Source: Novosphingobium sp. RL4
Lineage (GTDB): Bacteria; Pseudomonadota; Alphaproteobacteria; Sphingomonadales; Sphingomonadaceae
Assembly (NCBI RefSeq): GCF_035658495.1
Contig: NZ_CP141945.1
Location: 769,501-833,500, forward strand
Reading direction: 5' to 3'
Length of the DNA stretch: 64,000 bases
A program made the translations under genes and the position numbers. Positions 55,974-64,000 of this stretch are shown here, in pieces. How positions within the stretch are numbered: the stretch's first letter is position 1; each line of letters starts with the position of its first letter. The notes beneath the pieces are model-generated. The model was not told the origin of the DNA, did no database searches, and saw only the letters and a list, made by a program, of their open reading frames with translations.

Positions 55974-58900
55974 ATGCCATCGACGATTACGACCTCCGGC
56001 CTGAAGGCTCGCTTCCGGCTCGATCCCGGCACGACCTTCGGCCTCGCCGTCGCCATCCTGTTCTTCGTAGTCAGCGGAACTTTCGCCTATTTCAACGTGA
56101 CGGTGCTGCGCGACGATGCGCGGCGGATCGTCCATTCCCATTCGGTGATCGTGGCGCTGGACGAACTGCTGTCCTCGCTTCAGGATGCGGAAACCGGCCA
56201 GCGCGGCTATCTGCTCACCGGTAGCGACAAGTATCTCGACCCTTACAATGCAGCGCTGGCGGACGTGGATGCGCGGGTCGCGAAGATCGCCTCGCTGACT
56301 GAGGACAACGACGAGCAGCAGGCCCGCATCGCGCCCCTGCGCCGCCATATCGACGCCAAGCTTTCCGAGCTGAAGGAGACCATCGCGGCGCGCAAGGCCG
56401 GGAACATGGTGGGCGCGCTCGCCATCGTCGCCACCGATCGCGGCAAGCTGGAAATGGACGCGGTTCGCGCGCAGCTTGCCGACATGCAGCGGGAAGAGGC
56501 GCGGCTGCGCCAGACCCGGCTCGCCGAAATGGAGCAGGCCTACCGGTCCGCATGGATCAGCGGCGTGCTGTCCTGCTGCCTCGGCATCGCGCTGACGCTG
56601 ACCGTAGGCTTCCTGATCCGCAAGGCGGCGGCAGCGGCCGAGCAGCGTGCGTGGCTGCAATCCGGGCAGGTCGGCCTTGCCGGCGCCGTGATCGGGGACC
56701 AGCCGGCCGAGCAGCTGGGCGAGAGCATCCTGGCCTTCCTTACCCGGTTCGCGGGCGCCCAGGCCGGCGCCGTCTTCGCGGGGGAACGCGGCCATTACCG
56801 CCGCGTCGCCGCTTACGGTGTTCCCGCAGGCGCCGGGATCGTCGAGCGTTTCTCCCACCGCGAAGGGCTGCTCGGCCAGGTCGCGGCGGACGGCGAACCC
56901 GTGCTGCTGTCGGACATTCCGGACGGCTACCTGACCATCGGCTCGACATTCGGCAGCGACAAGCCCCGCCATCTCGTCATCGCCCCCGCCATAGCCGAAA
57001 ATGTCGTCCACGGCGTGATCGAACTGGGCTTCCTGCATCCCGTCGGCCCCGAGATCATGGCCTTCCTGGCGGAGATTTCCGCGTCGGTGGGGATCGCCCT
57101 GCGCTCTGCCCGCTACCGTGCCGACCTTCAGCACCATGCCGAGGAACTGCAGGTCCAGAGCGAGGAACTGCGCTCCTCCAACGAGGAACTGGAAGAACAG
57201 GGCCGCAATCTCAAGGAATCGCAAGGGCGGCTGGAACTGCAGCAGGCAGAGCTGGAACAGACCAATTCGCAGCTTGAGGAACAGGCGCAGCTCCTGGAGG
57301 TCCAGCGCGACGATCTCGCCCGTTCCAACGCCGCGGTCGAGGCCAAGGCCCGCGAACTGGAGCAGACCAGCCGCTACAAGTCGGACTTCCTCGCGAACAT
57401 GAGCCACGAACTGCGCACGCCGCTCAATTCGCTGCTGATCCTCTCCAAGCTGCTGGGCGACAATCCGCGCGCCAACCTTTCCGACGAACAGGTCCAGTAC
57501 GCGCGCACCATCCAGTCCTCCGGCAACGACCTGCTGGCGCTCATCAACGACATCCTCGACTTGTCCAAGATCGAGGCCGGGCATCTCGAGGTCAGGCCGG
57601 AAACCGTGCTGGTCGAGCGTCTGGCCAGCGACATGCGGCAGGTGTTCCAGCCGGTCGCCGCCGATCGCGGGCTCGATTTCGAGATCCACGTCGCGCCCGG
57701 CTGCCCGGCCACGCTCGATACCGACCGCCAGCGGCTGGAGCAGATCCTCAAGAACCTGCTGTCCAACGCCTTCAAGTTCACCGAAAGCGGCAGCGTTAGG
57801 CTCGCCATCGAGCCGGAAGCCGCCGGAGCGGACGGCAAGGCGCGCATCCTGCTTTCGGTGACAGACAGCGGCATCGGCATTCCCGAAAGCCAGCAGCAGG
57901 CGATCTTCGAGGCGTTCCGCCAGGCGGACGGCACGGTGAACCGCAAGTACGGCGGCACCGGGCTCGGCCTTTCCATCTCCCGCGAACTGGCCCGCCTGCT
58001 GGGCGGCGGCATCTCGCTGTCCTCCACGCCCGGCCGGGGCAGCCGCTTCGCCCTGTCGCTGCCGCTCGCCTACGACGCGGCGCTGGCCGGACCGCAGGTT
58101 CAGGCCCCAGTTCAGGCCCGCGTTCAGGCGCAGGTTCAGATGGGCGGGCATTCCGATCTTCCCGCCCGCCTGCTTCCGCTGGCCCCGCATGGCGGCAGTC
58201 AGCCCGCCCCGGCCAGCCCGGTCCAGCAGATAGAGGACGACCGCGACCGGCTGGTGAGCAACCAGCGCATCCTGCTGGTGGTGGAAGACGACGCCGCCTT
58301 CGCCGGGATCGTGCGGGACCTGTCGCGCGAAATGGGCTTCCAGTGCCTCGTCAGCGGCACCGCCGCCGAAGCGCTGAAGCTGGCGCGAACCTTCAGGCCC
58401 AGCGCGGTCGTGCTGGACATCGGCCTGCCCGACCAGTCCGGCCTCGCCCTGCTAGACCACCTGAAGCGCGATGTGGAGACGCGGCACATCCCGGTCCACG
58501 TCGTGTCCGGCAGCGATCATACCCAGACCGCGCTCACGCTTGGCGCGGTCGGCTATCTCGTCAAACCGGTGAAGCGCGAGGAACTGGCCGGCGTGCTCGA
58601 AGCGCTCGCCGCCCGGCTGGCCTCGGCCACGCGCCGCATCCTCATCGTCGAGGACGATCCGGTCCAGCGCGAGGCGATGGGCCGCCTGCTGGCCTCCGGC
58701 GATGTCGAGACCGTGGGCGCTGCCACCGGCGCCGAATGCCTCGAACTGCTGCGGGACCAGACTTTCGACTGCATGGTGCTGGACCTTGCCCTGCCCGATG
58801 CCAGCGGCTTCACGCTGCTGGAAACGCTGTCCCGGGAGGGGACCTATGCCTTCCCGCCGGTGATCGTCTATACCGGCCACGATCTTTCGGCGGACGACGA

Positions 58901-59450
58901 GCAGCGCCTGCGCCGCTATTCGGACTCGATCATCATCAAGGGCGCCCGCTCGCCCGAGCGCCTGCTCGACGAGGTATCCCTGTTCCTGCACCAGGTCGTG
59001 ACCGAACTGCCCGAGGAGCAGCAGTCGATGATCCGGCAGGCGCGCAACCGCGACGCGATCCTCGAAGGCCGCCGCATCCTCGTGGTCGAGGACGACGTGC
59101 GCAACATCTACTCGCTGACGCATATCCTCGAACCGCAGGGGGCGGTGATCGAGATCGCCCGCAACGGACAGGAAGCCATCGATGCGCTGGCCCGCGCCGG
59201 GGACGACGCCGCCCGCCGGATCGATCTGGTGCTGATGGACGTGATGATGCCGGTGATGGACGGCCTCACCGCCACCCGCGAAATCCGCAAGGACGGGCGC
59301 TGGGCGAAGCTGCCGATCATCACCCTCACCGCCAAGGCCATGCCGGACGACCAGGAACGCTGCATCGCCGCCGGTGCGAACGACTACATGGCCAAGCCGC
59401 TGGACGTGGACAAACTGCTCTCGCTGGTCCGCGTCTGGATGCCGCGCTGA
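55974..59450 (+). CDS. CHASE3-GAF hybrid histidine kinase with three receivers
   Basis: Membrane hybrid kinase of 1158 aa. Order: membrane segment 21-40, CHASE3-like periplasmic helical domain (~45-190, AETGQRGYLLTGSDKYLDPY), second membrane segment 195-216, GAF domain 240-380, long coiled coil 385-465, HisKA with H478 (NMSHELRTPLN), HATPase (NLLSNAFKF; DSGIGIP; GGTGLGLS), a short repeat linker (VQA units), then three receivers with acceptor Asp in VVLDIGLPDQSG, MVLDLALPDASG and VLMDVMMPVMDG. AGGGC lies 7 nt before the ATG. It is followed 23 nt later by a CheR-type methyltransferase. Multiple receivers suggest a phosphorelay hub. Confidence 0.92.
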   Translation: MPSTITTSGLKARFRLDPGTTFGLAVAILFFVVSGTFAYFNVTVLRDDARRIVHSHSVIVALDELLSSLQDAETGQRGYLLTGSDKYLDPYNAALADVDARVAKIASLTEDNDEQQARIAPLRRHIDAKLSELKETIAARKAGNMVGALAIVATDRGKLEMDAVRAQLADMQREEARLRQTRLAEMEQAYRSAWISGVLSCCLGIALTLTVGFLIRKAAAAAEQRAWLQSGQVGLAGAVIGDQPAEQLGESILAFLTRFAGAQAGAVFAGERGHYRRVAAYGVPAGAGIVERFSHREGLLGQVAADGEPVLLSDIPDGYLTIGSTFGSDKPRHLVIAPAIAENVVHGVIELGFLHPVGPEIMAFLAEISASVGIALRSARYRADLQHHAEELQVQSEELRSSNEELEEQGRNLKESQGRLELQQAELEQTNSQLEEQAQLLEVQRDDLARSNAAVEAKARELEQTSRYKSDFLANMSHELRTPLNSLLILSKLLGDNPRANLSDEQVQYARTIQSSGNDLLALINDILDLSKIEAGHLEVRPETVLVERLASDMRQVFQPVAADRGLDFEIHVAPGCPATLDTDRQRLEQILKNLLSNAFKFTESGSVRLAIEPEAAGADGKARILLSVTDSGIGIPESQQQAIFEAFRQADGTVNRKYGGTGLGLSISRELARLLGGGISLSSTPGRGSRFALSLPLAYDAALAGPQVQAPVQARVQAQVQMGGHSDLPARLLPLAPHGGSQPAPASPVQQIEDDRDRLVSNQRILLVVEDDAAFAGIVRDLSREMGFQCLVSGTAAEALKLARTFRPSAVVLDIGLPDQSGLALLDHLKRDVETRHIPVHVVSGSDHTQTALTLGAVGYLVKPVKREELAGVLEALAARLASATRRILIVEDDPVQREAMGRLLASGDVETVGAATGAECLELLRDQTFDCMVLDLALPDASGFTLLETLSREGTYAFPPVIVYTGHDLSADDEQRLRRYSDSIIIKGARSPERLLDEVSLFLHQVVTELPEEQQSMIRQARNRDAILEGRRILVVEDDVRNIYSLTHILEPQGAVIEIARNGQEAIDALARAGDDAARRIDLVLMDVMMPVMDGLTATREIRKDGRWAKLPIITLTAKAMPDDQERCIAAGANDYMAKPLDVDKLLSLVRVWMPR
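58095..58142 (+). repeat. Four 12-nt tandem repeats in the kinase linker
   Basis: Four in-frame copies of a 12-nt unit (consensus CNNGTTCAGGCN) encode VQAP-VQAR-VQAQ-VQMG between the ATPase domain and the first receiver. Such a minisatellite can change linker length by slippage. Confidence 0.8.
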
Positions 59451-59473
59451 GCCCGGTGGACACGGATCGCGCC

Positions 59474-60295
59474 ATGGACGAGCAAGCCGTCGAGGATATC
59501 GAGATCCACCTCCTGCTGGAGGCGCTGCACCGGCGCTACCACTACGACTTTCGCAACTATGCGCAGGCCTCGGTCAAGCGGCGGCTGCGGCAGGCGCGCG
59601 AACTGATGGGGCTGGAAACCTTCTCGGCGATGCAGGACCGCGTGCTGCACGATCCCGCCATGGTCCCGCGCCTGCTGGCCTTCCTCACCGTGCAGGTCAG
59701 CGAGCTGTTCCGCGATCCCGGCTACTTCCGCGCCCTGCGCGAAAAAGTGGTGCCGCACTTGCGGACCTATCCCTCGCTGAAAGTCTGGGTGGCGGGATGC
59801 AGCACGGGCGAGGAACTCCATTCGCTCGCCATCCTGTTTCGCGAGGAAGGGCTGGAGGAACGCACCCAGTTCTACGCGACCGACATCAACCCCGATGCGC
59901 TGGCCGCCGCCGCACGCGGCGTCTACCCCCTGGACCGGATGGCCGCCTTTGCCGAGAACCACCGGCTCTCGGGCGCCGCCGCGCCGCTGACGGACTACTA
60001 CACGCAAGGCCGGGACGGCGCCGCCTTCGATCCCGCGCTGCGCGAACGCGTGGTCTTCCACGACCACAGCCTCGTGACCGACGCGGTGTTCTCCGAGATG
60101 CACCTCGTGTCCTGCCGCAACGTCATGATCTACTTCGACCGCGCGCTTCAGGACCGGGCGGTGGGCCTGTTCCGGGATTCGCTGATCCGCAAGGGCTTCC
60201 TCGGCCTCGGCGCGAAGGAAAGCCTGCGCTTCTCTGCGCATGCCGAAGCCTTCCGCGATTTCGCGCGAGAGGAACGGATCTACCAGCGCCAGTAG
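59474..60295 (+). CDS. CheR-type protein-glutamate methyltransferase
   Basis: SAM-dependent methyltransferase of 273 aa. The helical N-terminal domain (IEIHLLLEALHRRYHYDFRNYAQASVKRRLRQ) and the SAM-binding motif VWVAGCSTGEELHSLAILF, followed by YATDINPDALAAAARGVYP and CRNVMIYFD, match CheR. Ser/Thr and GE of CSTGEE are intact; the usual Tyr of GEEPYSLA is replaced by His (EELHSLA). No receptor genes adjoin, so its target is more likely a sensor kinase than a chemoreceptor; it follows the three-receiver kinase by 23 nt. ATG 59474 is preferred; GTG 59456 is in frame. Confidence 0.88.
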   Translation: MDEQAVEDIEIHLLLEALHRRYHYDFRNYAQASVKRRLRQARELMGLETFSAMQDRVLHDPAMVPRLLAFLTVQVSELFRDPGYFRALREKVVPHLRTYPSLKVWVAGCSTGEELHSLAILFREEGLEERTQFYATDINPDALAAAARGVYPLDRMAAFAENHRLSGAAAPLTDYYTQGRDGAAFDPALRERVVFHDHSLVTDAVFSEMHLVSCRNVMIYFDRALQDRAVGLFRDSLIRKGFLGLGAKESLRFSAHAEAFRDFAREERIYQRQ

Positions 60296-60315
60296 CGGGG
60301 CCGGTGCAGGCCCCG
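60296..60315. terminator. Hairpin between convergent genes, likely bidirectional terminator
   Basis: A 7-bp perfect stem CGGGGCC/GGCCCCG with a 6-nt loop directly follows the CheR stop and precedes the end of the convergent S9 peptidase gene. There is no T run, so confidence is moderate. Confidence 0.45.
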
Positions 60316-60321
60316 CGGCCG

Positions 60322-62598
60322 TCAGTCCTGCAGGCTGCGCACGAAGAACTCGGACAAGCGCCGCGTCACATAGTCGATCGGGCCTGTGGAACGGCCCACG
60401 CTGTGCTCCCCGCCGGGCACCACCAGCAGGTCGAAGTCCTTGTCCGCCTTGATGAGCGCATCGGCGACCTGCATGGTCGAGGCGGGATCGACATTGCTGT
60501 CCTGCTCGCCCACGATCATGAACAGCTTGCCCTGCAGCCGCGCGGCATTGTCCACGCCGGAGGCATCGGCATAGCTCTTGTCCACCGGCCAGCCGAGCCA
60601 TTGTTCGTTCCAGCTGATCTTGTCCATGCGGTTGTCGTAGCACCCCGCCATGGCGACGCCCGCCTTGTAGAAATCGCCATGGAACAGCAGCGCGTTGAGC
60701 GTGCTCTGCCCGCCCGCCGAGGCACCGTAGATGCCGACGCGGCCGATGTCGTAGGCGGGGTCCTTCGCGGCCAGCGCCTTGTGCCAGAGGATGCGGTCGG
60801 GGAAGCCGGAATCCTGGAGGTTCTTCCACGCCACGTCCTGGAACGCCTTGGACCGGTTGGCCGTGCCCATGCCGTCGATCTGGACGACGATGAAGCCGAG
60901 ATCGGCCAGCGCCTGCATCCCGATCACCTTGTCGCCGCCCGAATGATAGCCGAAGGGCCAGAAGCTCTTGGGCACGAAGCTGTCGTGCGGCCCGGCGTAG
61001 ATGTTCTCGATCACCGGGTACTTCTTCGCCGGATCATAGTCGCGCGGGCGCACGACGAGGCCCCAGATGTCGGTTTTGCCGTCACGCCCCTTGGCGGTGA
61101 AGACTTCCGGCGCGCGGAACCCGGCAGCGGTCAGGCGGCTGATGTCGCCCTTGGCGATCGTCTGCACCAGCGCGCCGTCCGCCGTGCGGTGAAGTTCGCT
61201 GACATTGGGCAGGTCCACGCGCGAATAGGTATCGACGAAGTACTGCATGTCGGGCGAGAAGCTGACGGTGTGGTCCGCACGCTCGGGGCTGAGCGGCGTC
61301 AGGTTCCGGCCGTCAAAATCGATGCTGTAGTAATGGCGGAAATAGGGGTCTTCGCCCGCATTCATGCCGCTGGCGACGAACCAGATCCGGCGCTTTTCGT
61401 CATCGACCCTGACGACCTCGCGCACCACCCACTGGCCGGTGGTGATGCGGTTCTTCACTTTGCCGGTGCGCCCGTCGATCAGGTAGAGATGGTTCCAGCC
61501 ATCGCGCTCGGAAGCCCAGACGATCTCGTTGCCCAGCCCCTTCACATCGTGGGAATAGCGGCGATCGGCATAGACGAAGGTCTTCGCGTCCTCGGTGACG
61601 GCGGCATGGGCCGCGCCGCTGGCGGCATCGACCGAGACGATCCGCGCCTGCCCGAAGCCGCGCCGCACATAATCGAATTCCACGCTCCTGCCGTCTGCCC
61701 GCCAGCGCGGGCCGGACAGTTCGTAGGCGTTGGGGAACAGCGCCGGGCCCACCACGGTCTGGCGCCTTTCGGCAACGTCGAACAGCACCGGCTGCTCCTG
61801 GTCCACGGCATCGCCGGGCTTGGGATAGAGCTGGGTCCGCAGGCCCGGCTGCCCCTTGCCCTCCGGCGCCGCCTCGACCCGAAGGACATGGCGCGCGTAG
61901 CCGGGGCGAACGCGGTAGATCATCAGGTGGCGGCTGTCGGGCGACCAGGCGATGGTTTCGGGATCGTAGAAATTGCCCGCCGATCCGTCCGTGCTCAGGC
62001 GGACGGCCTGTGTGGTGCCCGCGCCGCGCAGCACGAGGTTGTCGTCCTCCACCGTGGCTTCCCACTTGCCGTCGGGTGAAAGACGCGGGTGATTGTCCGC
62101 CGGAATGGAAAGATCGCGCACGACGCCAAAGCCGCGCGGACGGCGCGGGTCTTCCTGCTTTTCGCAGACATAGTCCGCCAGCGTGCAGCGCCAGCCGTCC
62201 TCGTCGAGCCAGAACTGGATGGTCTGGCGGTCTCCGGCATAGTCGAAATCGGCAAACGGCAGGCGCAGCGCCTGCACCGGGCGGCCCAGCGCCGCCGTCA
62301 ATGCGGCGGCAAGGCGCTGCTGGTCGAAGGCGGGGCTGCGCGCAAGCGTGCGGGCGTCCACGGTTTCGAAGGCGAAGCCGCCCTCCACCGTTTTGCGATA
62401 GGAGAAGGCCGCGCCGTCCGGCGTCCAGTGCGCGGGCCAGGCCACGTCGCGGGTGAGGTACTGCCAGTTCTCGCGCAGGGCGATGGAGCGGTCGATATCG
62501 GCGCGTCCGGGCGCCGCCAAGGCGCCGGCGGACGACAGGATCGCGGCGCAAACCGCGGCAATTCCGATGAAACGCGGAGCGCGGGCAAGAGACGACAT
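60322..62598 (-). CDS. S9 family peptidase (dipeptidyl peptidase IV-like)
   Basis: Secreted exopeptidase of 758 aa. A signal peptide (FIGIAAVCAAILSSAGALAAPG) precedes a beta-propeller domain and an alpha/beta-hydrolase with the triad Ser in YGASAGGQ near 622, Asp in GEQDSNVDP and His in GGEHSVG. This is not a close copy of the peptidase at 19114: the nucleophile elbow and the propeller differ. A DPP-IV-type role in periplasmic peptide trimming is likely. It is divergent from an M28 aminopeptidase; overlapping palindromes lie ~45 nt upstream of its start codon. Confidence 0.9.
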   Translation of the reverse strand: MSSLARAPRFIGIAAVCAAILSSAGALAAPGRADIDRSIALRENWQYLTRDVAWPAHWTPDGAAFSYRKTVEGGFAFETVDARTLARSPAFDQQRLAAALTAALGRPVQALRLPFADFDYAGDRQTIQFWLDEDGWRCTLADYVCEKQEDPRRPRGFGVVRDLSIPADNHPRLSPDGKWEATVEDDNLVLRGAGTTQAVRLSTDGSAGNFYDPETIAWSPDSRHLMIYRVRPGYARHVLRVEAAPEGKGQPGLRTQLYPKPGDAVDQEQPVLFDVAERRQTVVGPALFPNAYELSGPRWRADGRSVEFDYVRRGFGQARIVSVDAASGAAHAAVTEDAKTFVYADRRYSHDVKGLGNEIVWASERDGWNHLYLIDGRTGKVKNRITTGQWVVREVVRVDDEKRRIWFVASGMNAGEDPYFRHYYSIDFDGRNLTPLSPERADHTVSFSPDMQYFVDTYSRVDLPNVSELHRTADGALVQTIAKGDISRLTAAGFRAPEVFTAKGRDGKTDIWGLVVRPRDYDPAKKYPVIENIYAGPHDSFVPKSFWPFGYHSGGDKVIGMQALADLGFIVVQIDGMGTANRSKAFQDVAWKNLQDSGFPDRILWHKALAAKDPAYDIGRVGIYGASAGGQSTLNALLFHGDFYKAGVAMAGCYDNRMDKISWNEQWLGWPVDKSYADASGVDNAARLQGKLFMIVGEQDSNVDPASTMQVADALIKADKDFDLLVVPGGEHSVGRSTGPIDYVTRRLSEFFVRSLQD

Positions 62599-62640
62599 CT
62601 GGCGGAAAACCTCGTATGCGATGGGAGCGCAAAGCAGAAA

Positions 62641-62656
62641 ATACGATCGTATACGA
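62641..62656. promoter_or_regulatory. Overlapping palindromes ATACGATCGTAT and TCGTATACGA
   Basis: Two perfect palindromes (12 nt at 62641-62652; 10 nt at 62647-62656) overlap in an AT-rich island ~45 nt upstream of the S9 peptidase start. TCGTATACGA resembles GntR-type operator half-site symmetry. The rest of 62599-62855 shows no further signal except AAGGAG 6 nt before the M28 start. Confidence 0.5.
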
Positions 62657-62855
62657 TATTACGCTAGCGCTGCAAGGCGCGATTTCCGCTTGCGCCATGG
62701 TTCTCCCGCGAAATCGATTGCGCTGCCGCCGAACACGCAAACTGTCGAAAAACAGTCATCCGCCCTATCGACATTGCCCGCCGGATCGGCATTTTGGGCG
62801 GCAGCGGATCGATCCGATCCAGACCTCTGTCCGGCCGACCGGCCAAGGAGCTTCG

Positions 62856-64000
<1,145 letters not shown>

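Noticed and set aside
55827..58190. 787-codon minus-strand frame opposite the three-receiver kinase
   Set aside because: Shadow of the kinase gene; translation lacks any recognisable domain.
59374..62079. Plus-strand frame reading through the CheR gene into the S9 peptidase region
   Set aside because: It overlaps the CheR reading frame and then runs antisense to the peptidase; no protein family is visible.

Overview
The window is high-GC DNA packed with genes on both strands and without rRNA, tRNA, CRISPR or insertion sequences that I could see. The gene content (large TonB-dependent receptors, S9 and M28 exopeptidases with signal peptides, Stf-type sulfotransferases paired with DUF1214-like proteins, many hybrid histidine kinases) suggests a free-living Sphingomonadaceae member such as Novosphingobium; this assignment is an inference from gene families, not from a marker gene.

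Region 1 (1-7.8 kb): the 3' part of a hybrid histidine kinase and its LuxR-type response regulator, a TPR-sulfotransferase, and a TonB-dependent receptor preceded by a ~235-nt leader with four successive perfect hairpins. Region 2 (7.8-21.4 kb): a complete quinohemoprotein amine dehydrogenase (QHNDH) operon, read leftward as qhpA-D-C-B-G-F-E with mostly 4-nt overlaps. It encodes the diheme alpha subunit, the radical SAM cross-linking enzyme, the CTQ-bearing gamma peptide, the beta-propeller subunit, the flavin hydroxylase, an ABC exporter and a subtilisin-like leader protease. Next to it lie an MFS transporter, a TetR regulator, a small c-type cytochrome (a plausible electron acceptor) and an S9 peptidase. 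Region 3 (21.4-24.5 kb): an unrecognised 195-aa protein and a sulfotransferase/DUF1214 pair.

Region 4 (24.5-38.9 kb): a carbohydrate-utilisation locus. A leftward operon carries a Tat-exported mannonate-dehydratase-like protein, a SusC-like/TonB receptor, a sugar MFS transporter, a GH43, a GH2 beta-galactosidase and a ROK sugar kinase. Divergent from it are a 5-dehydro-4-deoxyglucarate dehydratase, a LysR regulator and a sugar-acid MFS transporter. Outer-membrane uptake, periplasmic hydrolysis, inner-membrane import and uronate/aldarate catabolism fit together. Region 5 (39-47.5 kb): AraC regulator, aromatic-acid MFS symporter, outer-membrane porin, SLC1-type dicarboxylate symporter, CorA-like metal transporter and PiT phosphate transporter.

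Region 6 (47.5-53.5 kb): a four-gene leftward operon (DUF1214-like, sulfotransferase, zinc alcohol dehydrogenase, Gfo/Idh oxidoreductase) divergent from a VOC protein and a TetR regulator. Two copies of the dyad ATAGC-N4-ACTATC sit in the divergent promoter, one near each gene. The sulfotransferase/DUF1214 pair repeats the arrangement of region 3. Region 7 (53.5-60.3 kb): two divergent hybrid histidine kinases separated by a 16-bp perfect inverted repeat with a nested stem, followed by a CheR-type methyltransferase. Region 8 (60.3-64 kb): a DPP-IV-like S9 peptidase and a divergent M28 aminopeptidase cut by the window edge.
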